A stretch of 64,000 nt of DNA from DATJLY01 sp963773665 (lineage in GTDB: Bacteria > Pseudomonadota > Alphaproteobacteria > ATCC43930 > CGMCC-115725), in contig CAVZBZ010000015.1 of assembly GCA_963773665.1 (NCBI GenBank), positions 14,471 to 78,470 on the forward strand. Reading direction: 5' to 3'. Within the stretch, counting starts at the first letter, position 1. Every line of letters starts with the position of its first letter. A program made the position numbers and the translations under genes. A model generated the notes under the pieces. That model made no database searches. It had not been told where the DNA came from and saw nothing but the letters and a program-made list of their open reading frames with translations. Of this stretch, positions 17,070 to 25,706 are shown one piece after another.

Positions 17070-18581
17070 ATGGATCCCGGCAACGGCCTGTTCATTCTCA
17101 AGAACGCACATGTCATCGATCCGGCGCAAGGCATCGATCGGGTGGCCGATGTCGCGATCAGCGGCGGAAGGATCGCCTCCGTCGGGCCGGCGCCGCTTCC
17201 TGCCGACGCGCCCGCGCTGGACCTCACCGGCCATTACCTTTCGCCCGGCTGGATCGATATTCATGTCCATGCCTATGGGACCTTGGGATTCGGCGATCCG
17301 GACAGCATCGGCATTCACCAGGGCGTGACAAGCTTCGTCGATGCGGGCGGCACCGGCATCGACACGCTCGACGAGTTCATTGCGCTCATCGGAAACCGTC
17401 TCGTCACCAGCCTTTATGCCGGTCCGGTGATCCGCCCGATCGGCATCGTCGGCCTTTCCTATATCGACGACGAGGCGCGCAGCATCCGCAATATTCCGAT
17501 CGCCCGCTGGCTCGACTGGGCCGAGGCGAATCCCGGGGTGCTGCGGTATGTGAAGGTCGGCGCCTACAGCCCGCAAGGCCGCGCGCCGCTCACCATCACC
17601 AAAGGCGTCGCGGAGCTTCTCGGCCTGCCACTCTACCTCCACATTGGCGAATATCAGGTCGAAGCGGATCTGCCTTCGACCGTCGCCCATGCCTTTCGCC
17701 TGGCCGAGGCGGGCGACATCGTCACCCATATCTACCATAACAATCGCGGCAGATTGCTCGACGCGGGCGGCAAAGTCCTGCCCTTCGTCATGGAGGCGGC
17801 GCGGCGCGGCGTACTCTTCGATATCGGCTTCGGAGGCTACAATTTCTCCTGGGATGTCGCAGAGAAGGGCTTTGCCCAGGGCTTGGCGCCGCATTTCATC
17901 AGCTCGGATTTACAACAGTTCAATGTCTGCACGCCGGTCTATTCGCTCGCCAATGTCATGTCGATCTGCCTGCGCCTGGGTCTCGGGCTCAACGAAGTCG
18001 TGGCAAGCGTCACCGCGCGCCCGGCCGCAGCGCTGTCCCTCGCCGATCGCGCCGGCAGCCTGACTCCGGGATTGCCGGCCGATATCACGGTATTCCGGGT
18101 CGAATCCGGCGATTTCGAACTCGAGGACTGCTACAAGGCGGTGCGCAAAGCCGATCGCCGCTTCGTACCCGTCATGGCATTCAAGAACGGCCGCCGCTTC
18201 GACAGCGATCTGATGCGCGCTCAAGACGAGCGCAATTGGTTCATGCACATCGACGAAGCGAACGCGCCGATGGCGCACCGCCTCTCTTCGCGGCAGCTCG
18301 AATTCCTCACGGCGCTCGCCGAGGCGCTGTCGCGCACCGACTGGATCGTGCTGCCTGCGCGCCAGGTCGATCTCGAGAAGGCGACCGAGCTGCAAGACAC
18401 CTTCCACGCCGTGCGGCAGATGCAGGGGCTGCCGCTGCGCGAGGCGCTGACGGCGATTTACGATTGCTTCCTCGAAAACCCGTTCACGATGCAGATCGGG
18501 CTTTTTCTGGTCCGGCTCGAGCGGTCGTTCGCGATCGGACGGCTCAATCAAGTGGCCGGACGGAAATCGATTCCCGCCTGA
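17070..18581 (+). CDS. Amidohydrolase/deacetylase-family metallohydrolase, copy 2
   Basis: This 503-residue paralogue of the enzyme at 6.1 kb matches it from the first strand (ILKNAHVIDPAQGIDRV) to the last helix (MQIGLFLVRLERSFA). The metal-site pattern is conserved: WIDIHVHAYG, YVKVGAYS, HIGEYQ, THIYHNN and SSDLQQFN. It is thus likely a binuclear cytoplasmic hydrolase of an amide or acyl substrate. GAGGAGA upstream of the ATG at 17070 is the ribosome site. It is the first gene of a + strand pair with the 2-oxoglutarate oxygenase at 18.6 kb and is divergent from the binding protein at 16.8 kb. Duplication of the gene, with each copy next to a peptide-type receptor, suggests related but distinct substrates. 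Confidence 0.87.
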   Translation: MDPGNGLFILKNAHVIDPAQGIDRVADVAISGGRIASVGPAPLPADAPALDLTGHYLSPGWIDIHVHAYGTLGFGDPDSIGIHQGVTSFVDAGGTGIDTLDEFIALIGNRLVTSLYAGPVIRPIGIVGLSYIDDEARSIRNIPIARWLDWAEANPGVLRYVKVGAYSPQGRAPLTITKGVAELLGLPLYLHIGEYQVEADLPSTVAHAFRLAEAGDIVTHIYHNNRGRLLDAGGKVLPFVMEAARRGVLFDIGFGGYNFSWDVAEKGFAQGLAPHFISSDLQQFNVCTPVYSLANVMSICLRLGLGLNEVVASVTARPAAALSLADRAGSLTPGLPADITVFRVESGDFELEDCYKAVRKADRRFVPVMAFKNGRRFDSDLMRAQDERNWFMHIDEANAPMAHRLSSRQLEFLTALAEALSRTDWIVLPARQVDLEKATELQDTFHAVRQMQGLPLREALTAIYDCFLENPFTMQIGLFLVRLERSFAIGRLNQVAGRKSIPA

Positions 18582-18625
18582 CGCCGATCGAAGAAAGCTC
18601 GGCTTTCAGCATGGAAGGGCAGATC

Positions 18626-19711
18626 ATGGTCGAGACAATCGCCGACAACGACGTTGCGATCTATGCCGATTTCGACAACCGCTATCGCACGCAACGCGTA
18701 CAGCGGGCTGACCTCACGGCGCTCCCCGTCATCGACATCGCGGCGTTTCGCACGGGCGACGCCGCATCGCGCGCGCGCGTCGCGGCGGAGATCCGCAAGG
18801 CCTGCATCAGCATCGGCTTTTTCTATCTGACTGGACACGGGTTCGCCCAGACAGAGTTCGACGAGCTTCTCGCCTGGGGGCATCGCTTCTTCGCCCTGCC
18901 GCCCGACGAGAAGGCGAAAATCCATTGGAATTCGAGCCCGGGCAAAGGCTACATCCCGCCGGGGGGCATCAAAGCGACCGCCAATTCGGAGAAGACCGCG
19001 GACCGCAAGGAGCGGCTCTATTTCGGCCGGGAATTCGCAGTCGACGAGAGCGAGGCTGCGAATTATCCGTCCAATTCGCAATGGCCCGACGAGCACGCGC
19101 TACCGGGCTTCCAGCGCTTCATCAAGGCCTATACGCGCAAGAGCGTGGCGCTCGCACAGATTCTGGGCGAGGCCTTCGCGCAAAGCCTGGCATTACCGGA
19201 GGGCTATTTCAAAGAGGCCTATGGTCGCTTCGGCGGCACCCTTGTCTACAACTACTATCCGCCGATCGACCCGGAGGCTCTGTCCGAGACACAGTGGAGC
19301 TTCTCGCCGCACACGGATTACGGCTCCTTCACGGTCCTGCTCCAGGATCAAACGGGTGGGCTTCAGGTCCGCAACGCGTCCGGCCATTGGATCGACGTGA
19401 CGCCGGTTCCGGGCGCACTCGTCGTCAATATCGGCGACATGCTGGCGATGGCGACGAACGATCTCTATACCTCAAACCTGCACAGGGTGCTCAATTCATC
19501 GGGACATGAGCGGCTGTCGGTGTCGCTGTTCATATCGCCCGCGGCGACGACGATGCTGCGCTGCGTCGAGACCTGCACGGATGCCAACAATCCGCCGCGC
19601 TACGAGCCGATCGCGGCGGGCGAATATCACCGCATCCTGATGGAGCAGTATCACCGCACCGGGCGTCCCGGGATTGCGGCGCGGACGGCAAGCCGCCTGC
19701 GCGCGCAGTAG
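18626..19711 (+). CDS. 2-oxoglutarate/Fe(II) oxygenase, isopenicillin-N-synthase family
   Basis: This 361-residue protein shows the N-terminal DIOX_N region (LPVIDIAAFRTG, IGFFYLTGHGF) and the double-stranded beta-helix core. The Fe ligands are H and D in SPHTDYGSFT and H in NLHRVLNSS; the 2-oxoglutarate-binding Arg is in ERLSVSLF. Enzymes of this family hydroxylate, desaturate or cyclise small molecules. The start at 18626 is preferred over an in-frame ATG at 18611 because GGAAGGG lies about eight bases before it. It follows the amidohydrolase by 44 bases and probably acts in the same pathway. A second, more distant family member lies at 50.2 kb. Confidence 0.88.
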   Translation: MVETIADNDVAIYADFDNRYRTQRVQRADLTALPVIDIAAFRTGDAASRARVAAEIRKACISIGFFYLTGHGFAQTEFDELLAWGHRFFALPPDEKAKIHWNSSPGKGYIPPGGIKATANSEKTADRKERLYFGREFAVDESEAANYPSNSQWPDEHALPGFQRFIKAYTRKSVALAQILGEAFAQSLALPEGYFKEAYGRFGGTLVYNYYPPIDPEALSETQWSFSPHTDYGSFTVLLQDQTGGLQVRNASGHWIDVTPVPGALVVNIGDMLAMATNDLYTSNLHRVLNSSGHERLSVSLFISPAATTMLRCVETCTDANNPPRYEPIAAGEYHRILMEQYHRTGRPGIAARTASRLRAQ

Positions 19712-19767
19712 CTACCTTTTCCCAAGCTTCGGACTGCGCGGCATTGCGTCAGCCGCTCCGCGCTGCA

Positions 19768-20787
19768 TCAAGGTTGCAGCACGACGCGTCCGACCGCCTG
19801 TCCTGCCTCGACCAGGGCATGGGCCTCGGCGGCCGCTTCGAGTGGAAGGACCTGCGCGATCTTCGGATGAATTCGGCCATCTGCGACAAGGCGGACCGCG
19901 TCCTCGAGCTGATCGCGGCGGACGCTGCCGACGCCGAGAATTTGCGCCCGTTTGAAGAAGATGAGCGCGGGATTGATGGAAATCTCCTCGCGATACAACT
20001 GGCCGACCATGACATAGCGTCCGCCCAAGGCGAGCGCCTTGAAGGCGGACGCAAAGACCCGGCTGCCGACAGTATCGATCACGACATCGGCGCCCCAGTC
20101 GGCGGTGAGCGACCGCACGTCCGCGGCGAAATCGGCGCCTTCCGCTGCGACGATCGCATGCGTGGCCCCTGCTTCGATCAGCGCCGTGCGCTTGGTCTCG
20201 GAGCGGGTAACGCCGATCACGGTCGCGCCGGCAAGCCGCGCAAGCTCGACGGCGGCAAGCCCCACTCCGCCGCTTGCGCCCGTGACGAGAACCTTCTCGC
20301 CGAGCCGCACTTTGCCGACATCGCGCACCGCGTTGAGCGCGACGCCGGTCGCGGCGCCGAGCATGGAGGCGACTGCGGGTGTTATGTCCTCCGGAACCTT
20401 GACGCACACCTCCTCGGGCAGAGAAGCGAACTCGGCATAGCCGCCGCGGATGTGCTCTCGGTCGAGGCACGCCGTTTCCATCCCGTTGCGGCAAAGGCGG
20501 CAAAGGCCGCATGACCTGAACGCCTTCGTGGCGATCCGGTCCCCTGCCTTGAGCGTGCTCACGAGCGCTCCGGTCTTCTCGACCCTGCCGGCGATCTCGT
20601 AGCCAAGCACAATCGGCAGATGCGTGAAGCGCCGCATCGTGCCGTTGCGCTGCACGATGTCGTGATAGGCGACGCCAACCGCCTCGACCTTGACGAGAAC
20701 CTCGCTTGGCGAGATCTCGGGTATCGGCACGTCCTCAACTTTCAGCACGCCGGGCGGACCCGTCTCGCGCATCAGGACGGCGCGCAT
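19768..20787 (-). CDS. Zinc-type alcohol dehydrogenase / quinone oxidoreductase superfamily (MDR) protein
   Basis: This 339-residue medium-chain dehydrogenase has the GYEIAGRV motif, the four-cysteine structural zinc loop (CGLCRLCRNGMETAC) and a nucleotide-binding VTGASGGVGLAAVELARL. The usual catalytic zinc Cys in GVCHTD is replaced (GVAYHD), so catalytic zinc binding may differ from classical alcohol dehydrogenases. It is the last gene of the long - strand operon and overlaps the DUF35 gene by 16 bases. A role in reducing or oxidising an intermediate of the pathway is inferred from position only. Confidence 0.85.
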   Translation of the reverse strand: MRAVLMRETGPPGVLKVEDVPIPEISPSEVLVKVEAVGVAYHDIVQRNGTMRRFTHLPIVLGYEIAGRVEKTGALVSTLKAGDRIATKAFRSCGLCRLCRNGMETACLDREHIRGGYAEFASLPEEVCVKVPEDITPAVASMLGAATGVALNAVRDVGKVRLGEKVLVTGASGGVGLAAVELARLAGATVIGVTRSETKRTALIEAGATHAIVAAEGADFAADVRSLTADWGADVVIDTVGSRVFASAFKALALGGRYVMVGQLYREEISINPALIFFKRAQILGVGSVRRDQLEDAVRLVADGRIHPKIAQVLPLEAAAEAHALVEAGQAVGRVVLQP

Positions 20788-21203
20788 CGGTCGCCTCCCA
20801 TCCGTAAGGCCGTGGGAACAGGGACTCCCGCCTTCAAAATCGGCGCAAACGCGATGCGCACGCGGTCGCCTTTCCGCGCGGCCCCGGCCGCGTCGGGATT
20901 GGCGATATGCACGTGAAGACGCGGACCCGCGTCGAGCGCGACGAGACCGATGGCATAGGGCATGAGCGCCGTAAATGCCGGATGAAAGGGGCGCCGATAG
21001 ACCGCGACCGCCAGCACCGTGCCATCGCCCTTTGCTTCGCGCCATTCGACCGGCCCGCCGGTCACGAACGGGCTTGCCGGGCTCGGCGGCCAGAAGGCGC
21101 CGTTCGTTGTCGTGCAATAGGGTAGCATGAGGCGGCCTTCCGCCGCGCCCTGCCAAAACGGCGCATTCAGGCTGTTGACGATCGGCGCGACGCTCTCGAC
21201 CAC
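20772..21203 (-). CDS. DUF35 / OB-fold acyl-CoA-associated protein, zinc-ribbon cysteines missing
   Basis: This 143-residue protein has the DUF35 layout: an N-terminal helix (LNAPFWQGAAEGRLMLPYC), a short ribbon region, then an OB-fold (GTVLAVAVYRRPFHPAF, PYAIGLVALDAGPRLHVHI). DUF35 proteins bind acyl-CoA and partner thiolase-like enzymes of the kind encoded next door; steroid side-chain aldolases are a known example. The usual CxxC...CxxC zinc ribbon is reduced to a single Cys followed by TTTNGAFWPPSPASPF, so zinc binding is unlikely. It lies three bases from the thiolase-like gene and overlaps the dehydrogenase downstream. Confidence 0.82.
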   Translation of the reverse strand: MVESVAPIVNSLNAPFWQGAAEGRLMLPYCTTTNGAFWPPSPASPFVTGGPVEWREAKGDGTVLAVAVYRRPFHPAFTALMPYAIGLVALDAGPRLHVHIANPDAAGAARKGDRVRIAFAPILKAGVPVPTALRMGGDRCAPS

Positions 21204-21206
21204 GTT

Positions 21207-22391
21207 TCAGCCTCTCTCGAAGGCGACCGCGTCGCCGCCGACCGTCGCCCAAAGCGCCGTGCGCGCAGCAGCGATTTGCCGCCCGCCCGCAGCGCCGCGC
21301 AATTGCAGCACGAGCTCGCGCACCTGGCCCCAGCCGTTGACCTGGGCATGCGAGAGCTGCCCGCCATTGGTGTTGGTGGGAATTTCGCCGCCGAGCCCGA
21401 TTCGGCCATTCTGGATCCAGTCGAGCCCATCCCCCGCCGCGCAAAAGCCGAAATCTTCGAAGGTGTAAAGCGCGAGCGGCGAAAAGGAATCGTAGACGCC
21501 GAGAACATCGATCCGTTCGGGGCCAAGCCCGGCCATGCCATAGACCGGCTGTGCCCGCGCCTCGGTGGTCGTGAGCCGGCGCGTCGATTGCTGCGCCACG
21601 CCGAGACCGCGCGGCGCAAAAATAAATGTGTCGCGGCCGGCCTGCAGGCCCTGCACACCCGTGATCCATATCGGATCGCGCGAACTCGCAGCCTGCGCGC
21701 GCGCGGCGATCACGAGACACACGGCCCCGTCGCCTACGAGCGAACAGTCGAAGAGCCTGATCGGTTCGACGATCGGTCGCGAACGGCGATAATCGTCCAA
21801 CGTCATCTCATCGCGCGCCACCGCCTCGGAATTGAGGCGCGCATGGCGCCGGAAGGTCATTGGAACGGCCGCGAGCAGCTCCCGGTCCTTGCCGTACCGG
21901 CTGCAATAGAGATCGAAGGCCAGTGCGGCTCCCGCTACCGGCGAGGTCATGCCGAGATGACCCTCCTCGCCATGCGGGCCGCCATTCTCGCGAAACTGCT
22001 CATGCAGGAATGGGTTGTTCAACTCGCCTATGCGGCCGAGATCGGAATTCTTCATCGCGAGAAGACAGGCAACCCGCGTCGCGAGGCCCGAGGCAACGGC
22101 CAGTGCCGCTTGAATTATGACCGTCGCAGTGAAGCGGCCGTGCGGCCAAGTCTGGCTGCAGAACTTGACGTCGAGACCGAAGGTCTCCGCGATCGTGTCG
22201 TAATCGGCGCCGCGCGGCGAGCCGATCTGCACGATCAGTCCGTCGATCGCCTCCTTCTCGAGCCCGGCATCGGCAAGCGCGCCGACCAGCGCCTCGCCCG
22301 CCATTTCGAGCACGGACGTATTGGGTCGCCGCACGAAACTGCTCGCGCCCACGCCGATCACGGCAGCCTTTCCGGACAGCGTTTCCGTCAG
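21207..22391 (-). CDS. Thiolase-like (lipid-transfer/SCP-x type) protein
   Basis: This protein of about 394 residues follows the thiolase fold from KAAVIGVGASSFV to NTNGGQLSHAQVNGWGQV, the pattern of lipid-transfer thiolase-like proteins that work with DUF35 partners. These act in thiolysis or retro-aldol cleavage of acyl-CoA chains. The classical N-terminal nucleophilic Cys region is not evident, which is usual for this subgroup. No ATG, GTG or TTG lies in a sensible place: the best start is a CTG at 22391 overlapping the ligase stop (CTGA), with GGGAGGAG about eight bases before it. The next GTG would remove part of the first strand. The start is therefore an inference. Confidence 0.82.
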   Translation of the reverse strand: MTETLSGKAAVIGVGASSFVRRPNTSVLEMAGEALVGALADAGLEKEAIDGLIVQIGSPRGADYDTIAETFGLDVKFCSQTWPHGRFTATVIIQAALAVASGLATRVACLLAMKNSDLGRIGELNNPFLHEQFRENGGPHGEEGHLGMTSPVAGAALAFDLYCSRYGKDRELLAAVPMTFRRHARLNSEAVARDEMTLDDYRRSRPIVEPIRLFDCSLVGDGAVCLVIAARAQAASSRDPIWITGVQGLQAGRDTFIFAPRGLGVAQQSTRRLTTTEARAQPVYGMAGLGPERIDVLGVYDSFSPLALYTFEDFGFCAAGDGLDWIQNGRIGLGGEIPTNTNGGQLSHAQVNGWGQVRELVLQLRGAAGGRQIAAARTALWATVGGDAVAFERG

Positions 22392-24004
22392 AGTCCAAGC
22401 TCCTCCCGCGCTTCCGCCGCCAACCGGTACTTTGCCACCTTGCCGCTTGCGAGGCGCGGAAGCTGATCCTCGCGGCGGAAGAAGATGTGATGCGGCACCT
22501 TGAAGGCGGCCGCACGCTCCTTGACGTAATCGCGCAGGCTGCGTTCCGAGACGGGATTGACCGCGTCCACGAAGGCGACGATCAGCTCGCCCCGCACGGC
22601 ATCGGCGACGCCGACCACATGGGCATCGCGGACATCGGGATGGGCCGCCAGAAGCTGCTCGACCTCGACCGGCGAGACATTGATGCCGCCGCTCTTGATC
22701 ACGTCCTTGAGGCGCGAGTGGAAGATCATGCGTCCCTCTTCGTCGAGCGAACCGAGATCGCCCGTGTCGAAGAACCCGTCGGGACGCAGCACTTTTGCGG
22801 TTTCGACCGGATTGTCGAGATAGCCTGGCGTGGTGTACCCGCGCACGAGTACCAGCCCGGTCTCGCCGCGCGGCAACGGCGCGTCCGTCGCCGGATCGAC
22901 GATCGCGATCTCCATGCCCGGCAAGGCGCGGCCGTTGGTATTGAGCTTGATCTCCAGCGGGTCGTCCGGCAGCCCAACCGCTGCATTGCCGTAGGTCTCG
23001 GTCAGGCCATAGGCGGGCACGGCGCCCGTGATGCCCATTTCGACAAGCGTGAGACGCTTGTATTCCGCAACGGTTCCGGCGTTTCCTTTCTTCAGCGAGC
23101 CGATGCGGCGCTGCGCATAATCGGGATGTTCGAGGATCGCGCGCGACATGTTGCCAGTCGCGTAATAGACGGTCGCCTGCGCCCGCTCGATCGCGTCGAT
23201 GGCTGCGCCGGCCTCGAACGCCCCTTGCAGAACGAGCGCTGCCCCCGCGGTGAGCGCCGCCGGCAAGGCGTTGGTCGCGCCGAGCGCATAGAAGAGCGGG
23301 GTGCCGAGCCACACTCGGTCGTCGGCAACGATGGCGCGCCGCTGGCCGAGATCGAAGCCATTCTCGACCACGCCGCGATGGGTCAGCATGACGCCCTTGG
23401 GTTCGGCCGTGCTGCCCGACGTGTAGAGCACAAACGCGCTCACGTCCGGATCGACCTTCGCACGCGCCGCCGCGAGCGAAGCCGACGTAACCGGCTCCCC
23501 TCCCTTCAGGAACGCGTGCCATGCGAGGCCGCCCCGCGGCGTCTCGCCGATGAAGACGAGCGCGCGCAGCGCTGGGAAACCGGGCGCCGAGAGCCGGCCG
23601 GGCGCGCCTGCTTCGAGTTCGGGGATGAGCTCGCTGAAGAGACGCCCGTAATCGGTCTTGAGGAACTGCCGCGCCGCGACGATGACCGAAAGGCCGCAAT
23701 GACGCATCGTCCAGCCGAGCTCGTTCTTCTTGTACCATGTGTTGAGCGGCACGAAGGTGGCGCCGATCATTGCCGCCGCGAGCGCCATCACGAGCCAATC
23801 GGGATCGTTGCCCAAAAGCGCGCCGACGCGGTCGCCCGCCTTCACGTCGAGCGCGAGAAGCGCTTTTGCGGCCCCGGTGCTGCGTTCGAGAAGCTCGCCG
23901 TAGGAGATCGTCCGGTCCTGGAAAAAGATTGCGGGCCGCGCCGGGGCGGCAAGAGCCTTCTCCTCCACCACGTTGGCGAGCGTCTTGCCGGAAGGCCGTT
24001 CCAT
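22388..24004 (-). CDS. Acyl-CoA synthetase (AMP-forming)
   Basis: This 538-residue enzyme of the adenylate-forming family has the P-loop YTSGSTAEPKGVMLTH, AYGLTETYGN, FDTGDLG and the C-terminal lysine region LASGKVAKYRL. It activates a carboxylic acid with ATP and CoA; fatty, aromatic or ring-cleavage acids are all possible. It lies 11 bases after the lyase gene and overlaps the likely thiolase start, so ligase, thiolase and DUF35 form a CoA-dependent module. In the pathway it would activate an acid made upstream by the dioxygenase and lyase steps. Substrate unknown. Confidence 0.9.
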   Translation of the reverse strand: MERPSGKTLANVVEEKALAAPARPAIFFQDRTISYGELLERSTGAAKALLALDVKAGDRVGALLGNDPDWLVMALAAAMIGATFVPLNTWYKKNELGWTMRHCGLSVIVAARQFLKTDYGRLFSELIPELEAGAPGRLSAPGFPALRALVFIGETPRGGLAWHAFLKGGEPVTSASLAAARAKVDPDVSAFVLYTSGSTAEPKGVMLTHRGVVENGFDLGQRRAIVADDRVWLGTPLFYALGATNALPAALTAGAALVLQGAFEAGAAIDAIERAQATVYYATGNMSRAILEHPDYAQRRIGSLKKGNAGTVAEYKRLTLVEMGITGAVPAYGLTETYGNAAVGLPDDPLEIKLNTNGRALPGMEIAIVDPATDAPLPRGETGLVLVRGYTTPGYLDNPVETAKVLRPDGFFDTGDLGSLDEEGRMIFHSRLKDVIKSGGINVSPVEVEQLLAAHPDVRDAHVVGVADAVRGELIVAFVDAVNPVSERSLRDYVKERAAAFKVPHHIFFRREDQLPRLASGKVAKYRLAAEAREELGL

Positions 24005-24015
24005 TCTCGCCCCGC

Positions 24016-24904
24016 TTAGCGCGCGTCCGGCCGAGGCCGGCGCGCGAGCTCGTCCTCGATCTTCCAATAGGTCTCCATGCCGGCAATCTCGGCGAGTTCG
24101 CGGCGCATGCGCGTGAGCAGCGCGCCCTCCTGCTTGATGTCGCCGGTCTCCTTGAGCGTCGCCCAAAGGTCGCTGACTGCCACCGCGATCGCAGCGATCG
24201 TATTGAACGGATAGGTCGCGATCGCGAAGCCCGCCTCTGCGAGCGCGCGCAAGTTGGGCACGGGCGGGACGACGCCCCCGATCCAGACGAGCGGCACACC
24301 GGGAAGCGCCGCCCGCACAGGCGCAACCTGCGCCGGCTCGAGATCCAGCACCATCAAGGCATCGATGCCCGCGGCGGCATAGGCGCGGCCGCGCGCGATC
24401 GCCTCGTCGAGCGAACCGGTCGCGCGCAAGGCGTCGGTCCGCGCGACGACCATGAAGTCCGGGTCGCGCTTCGCCTTGACCGCCACCCGCAACTTCGCCG
24501 CCGCGTCGTCCGTCGGCGCGAGGCCGCCGTCGCCGCGGTGATAGCTCGGACGCTTGGGATAGGGCTGGTCGTCGATATGCAAGCCGGCCGCGCCCGTCGA
24601 ATTCTATTTCGAGCACCGTGCGATGGACATGCGCGGCGGCGCCGAACCCTGCGCCCGCATCGACGATCAAGGGCAGATCGGTCGTGCGCACGATCTTCGC
24701 CGCGTAATCCACCGTCTCGGTCAAGGTGATGAGAGGCTGTCCCTTGGCGAGGCTCAAGCCCATGGCGTTGCCGCCGAGATAGACCGCCTCGAATCCTGCC
24801 CGCTCGATGAGGCGCGCGGTGAAAGGATCGCACGCGCCGGGCGCTGCAACCATCCGGCCCTGCGCCATCATTGCCCGGAGACGCGCGGGTGCCGGGCGCG
24901 CCAT
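24016..24904 (-). CDS. Isocitrate lyase/PEP mutase-family protein, frameshifted
   Basis: The N-terminal part (MVAAPGACDPFTARLIERAG, VYLGGNAMGLSLAKG, DAGAGFGAA) and the C-terminal part (LHIDDQPYPKRPSYHRG, VVARTDALRATGSLDEAI) are in different frames. Removing one T within the GAATTC at 24599-24604 joins them as VLEIESTGAAGLHIDD, giving 295 residues, normal for the family. Members cleave or form C-C or P-C bonds on 2-hydroxy or 2-oxo dicarboxylates. The lyase signature PKRCGH reads PKRPSYH here, so the catalytic Cys is absent, and the PEP mutase EDK...NS motif is absent too. The reaction is thus uncertain. The ATG at 24904 overlaps the dioxygenase stop. Confidence 0.78.
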
Positions 24905-25680
24905 CACGCCGCCGTGCTCCGCGCGCCCGGGACTACCGACAAATCGAACCGCGTGCGGAACAGCTTCGCGCCGGCCGGCGTCGTTGGATCGGGTTCGAGC
25001 TTCACGATCAGATCGTCGCTGACCGCGCCCTCGACATAATCGCGGTCGAGAAAGTGCGAGGTCGGCATGAAAAGCTGCGTCGTCAAAAGCAGCTCGCCGT
25101 CAACCGTTACCTTCACATGGATATGGGCCGCGCGCGTGTTGGTCCGGCCCATCGCGCGGAACAATTCGCCGATCGGGTCCTGGTCGTGCTCGGAATAATC
25201 GTTCGGCAACACGGTCGTGATCTGATATCGGCCTTTTGCATCCGTGATGACGATGCCGCGCAAGTGCGAGCCCTTGCGGTCGTATAAGCCTTCGCTATCC
25301 GCCTGCCAGAAATCGAGCCGCGCGCCCGGAATAGGCGAACCTGTAACAGTATCGGTCACGACACCGGAAAGAAGCAGACGCGGAACATTCGCCGCAGGCT
25401 CGCGCTCGATCAGATTACCGTCGGCGCGCAGCGGATGGACGGCATGGTACGGCCCTTCGAGATTGGGGCGCGTGCCGCCTTTTGCCGCCGCGACCACATC
25501 GACGCTGGTCATCGCCAAGCCAACATCGATCAGGCTTCGGCACATGCCCGCCTGGCCCAGACGATCGAAATATTTGCCGGCCTCGTGCAACTCGTCCTCG
25601 GTGATTCGGAATTCGCGCACTACCTCCTTCAATTTCTCGACCGTGCGGGCCCAAATGGCGTTCAGGCGTTCCTGTTCCAT
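24904..25680 (-). CDS. Intradiol ring-cleavage dioxygenase (catechol/hydroxyquinol 1,2-dioxygenase type)
   Basis: This 258-residue protein has the helical Dioxygenase_N region (ITEDELHEAGKYFDRLGQAG, SLIDVGLAM) followed by the beta-sandwich: GPYHAVHPLRADG, SGVVTDTVTGSPIPGARL and DFWQADSEGLYD (a Tyr ligand). The His pair of the non-haem Fe(III) site is in RAAHIHVKV. Such enzymes open catechols or hydroxyquinols between the two hydroxyls to give muconates or maleylacetate. It is slightly short, and the region around the second Tyr ligand (NDYSEHDQDPIGE) departs from the usual PVPTDGP. A real ring-cleaving role fits the neighbouring ring-activating oxygenases; the exact substrate does not follow from sequence. 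Confidence 0.88.
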   Translation of the reverse strand: MEQERLNAIWARTVEKLKEVVREFRITEDELHEAGKYFDRLGQAGMCRSLIDVGLAMTSVDVVAAAKGGTRPNLEGPYHAVHPLRADGNLIEREPAANVPRLLLSGVVTDTVTGSPIPGARLDFWQADSEGLYDRKGSHLRGIVITDAKGRYQITTVLPNDYSEHDQDPIGELFRAMGRTNTRAAHIHVKVTVDGELLLTTQLFMPTSHFLDRDYVEGAVSDDLIVKLEPDPTTPAGAKLFRTRFDLSVVPGARSTAA

Positions 25681-25706
25681 AGCTTGCCTTCATTCATGGG
25701 CTGCGT

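Noticed and set aside
22388..24907. A single 839-codon ORF joining the PEPM-family N-terminus to the acyl-CoA synthetase.
   Set aside because: The join passes through an Arg-rich nonsense stretch produced by the frameshift near 24602; the two enzymes have their own ends when the frame is restored.
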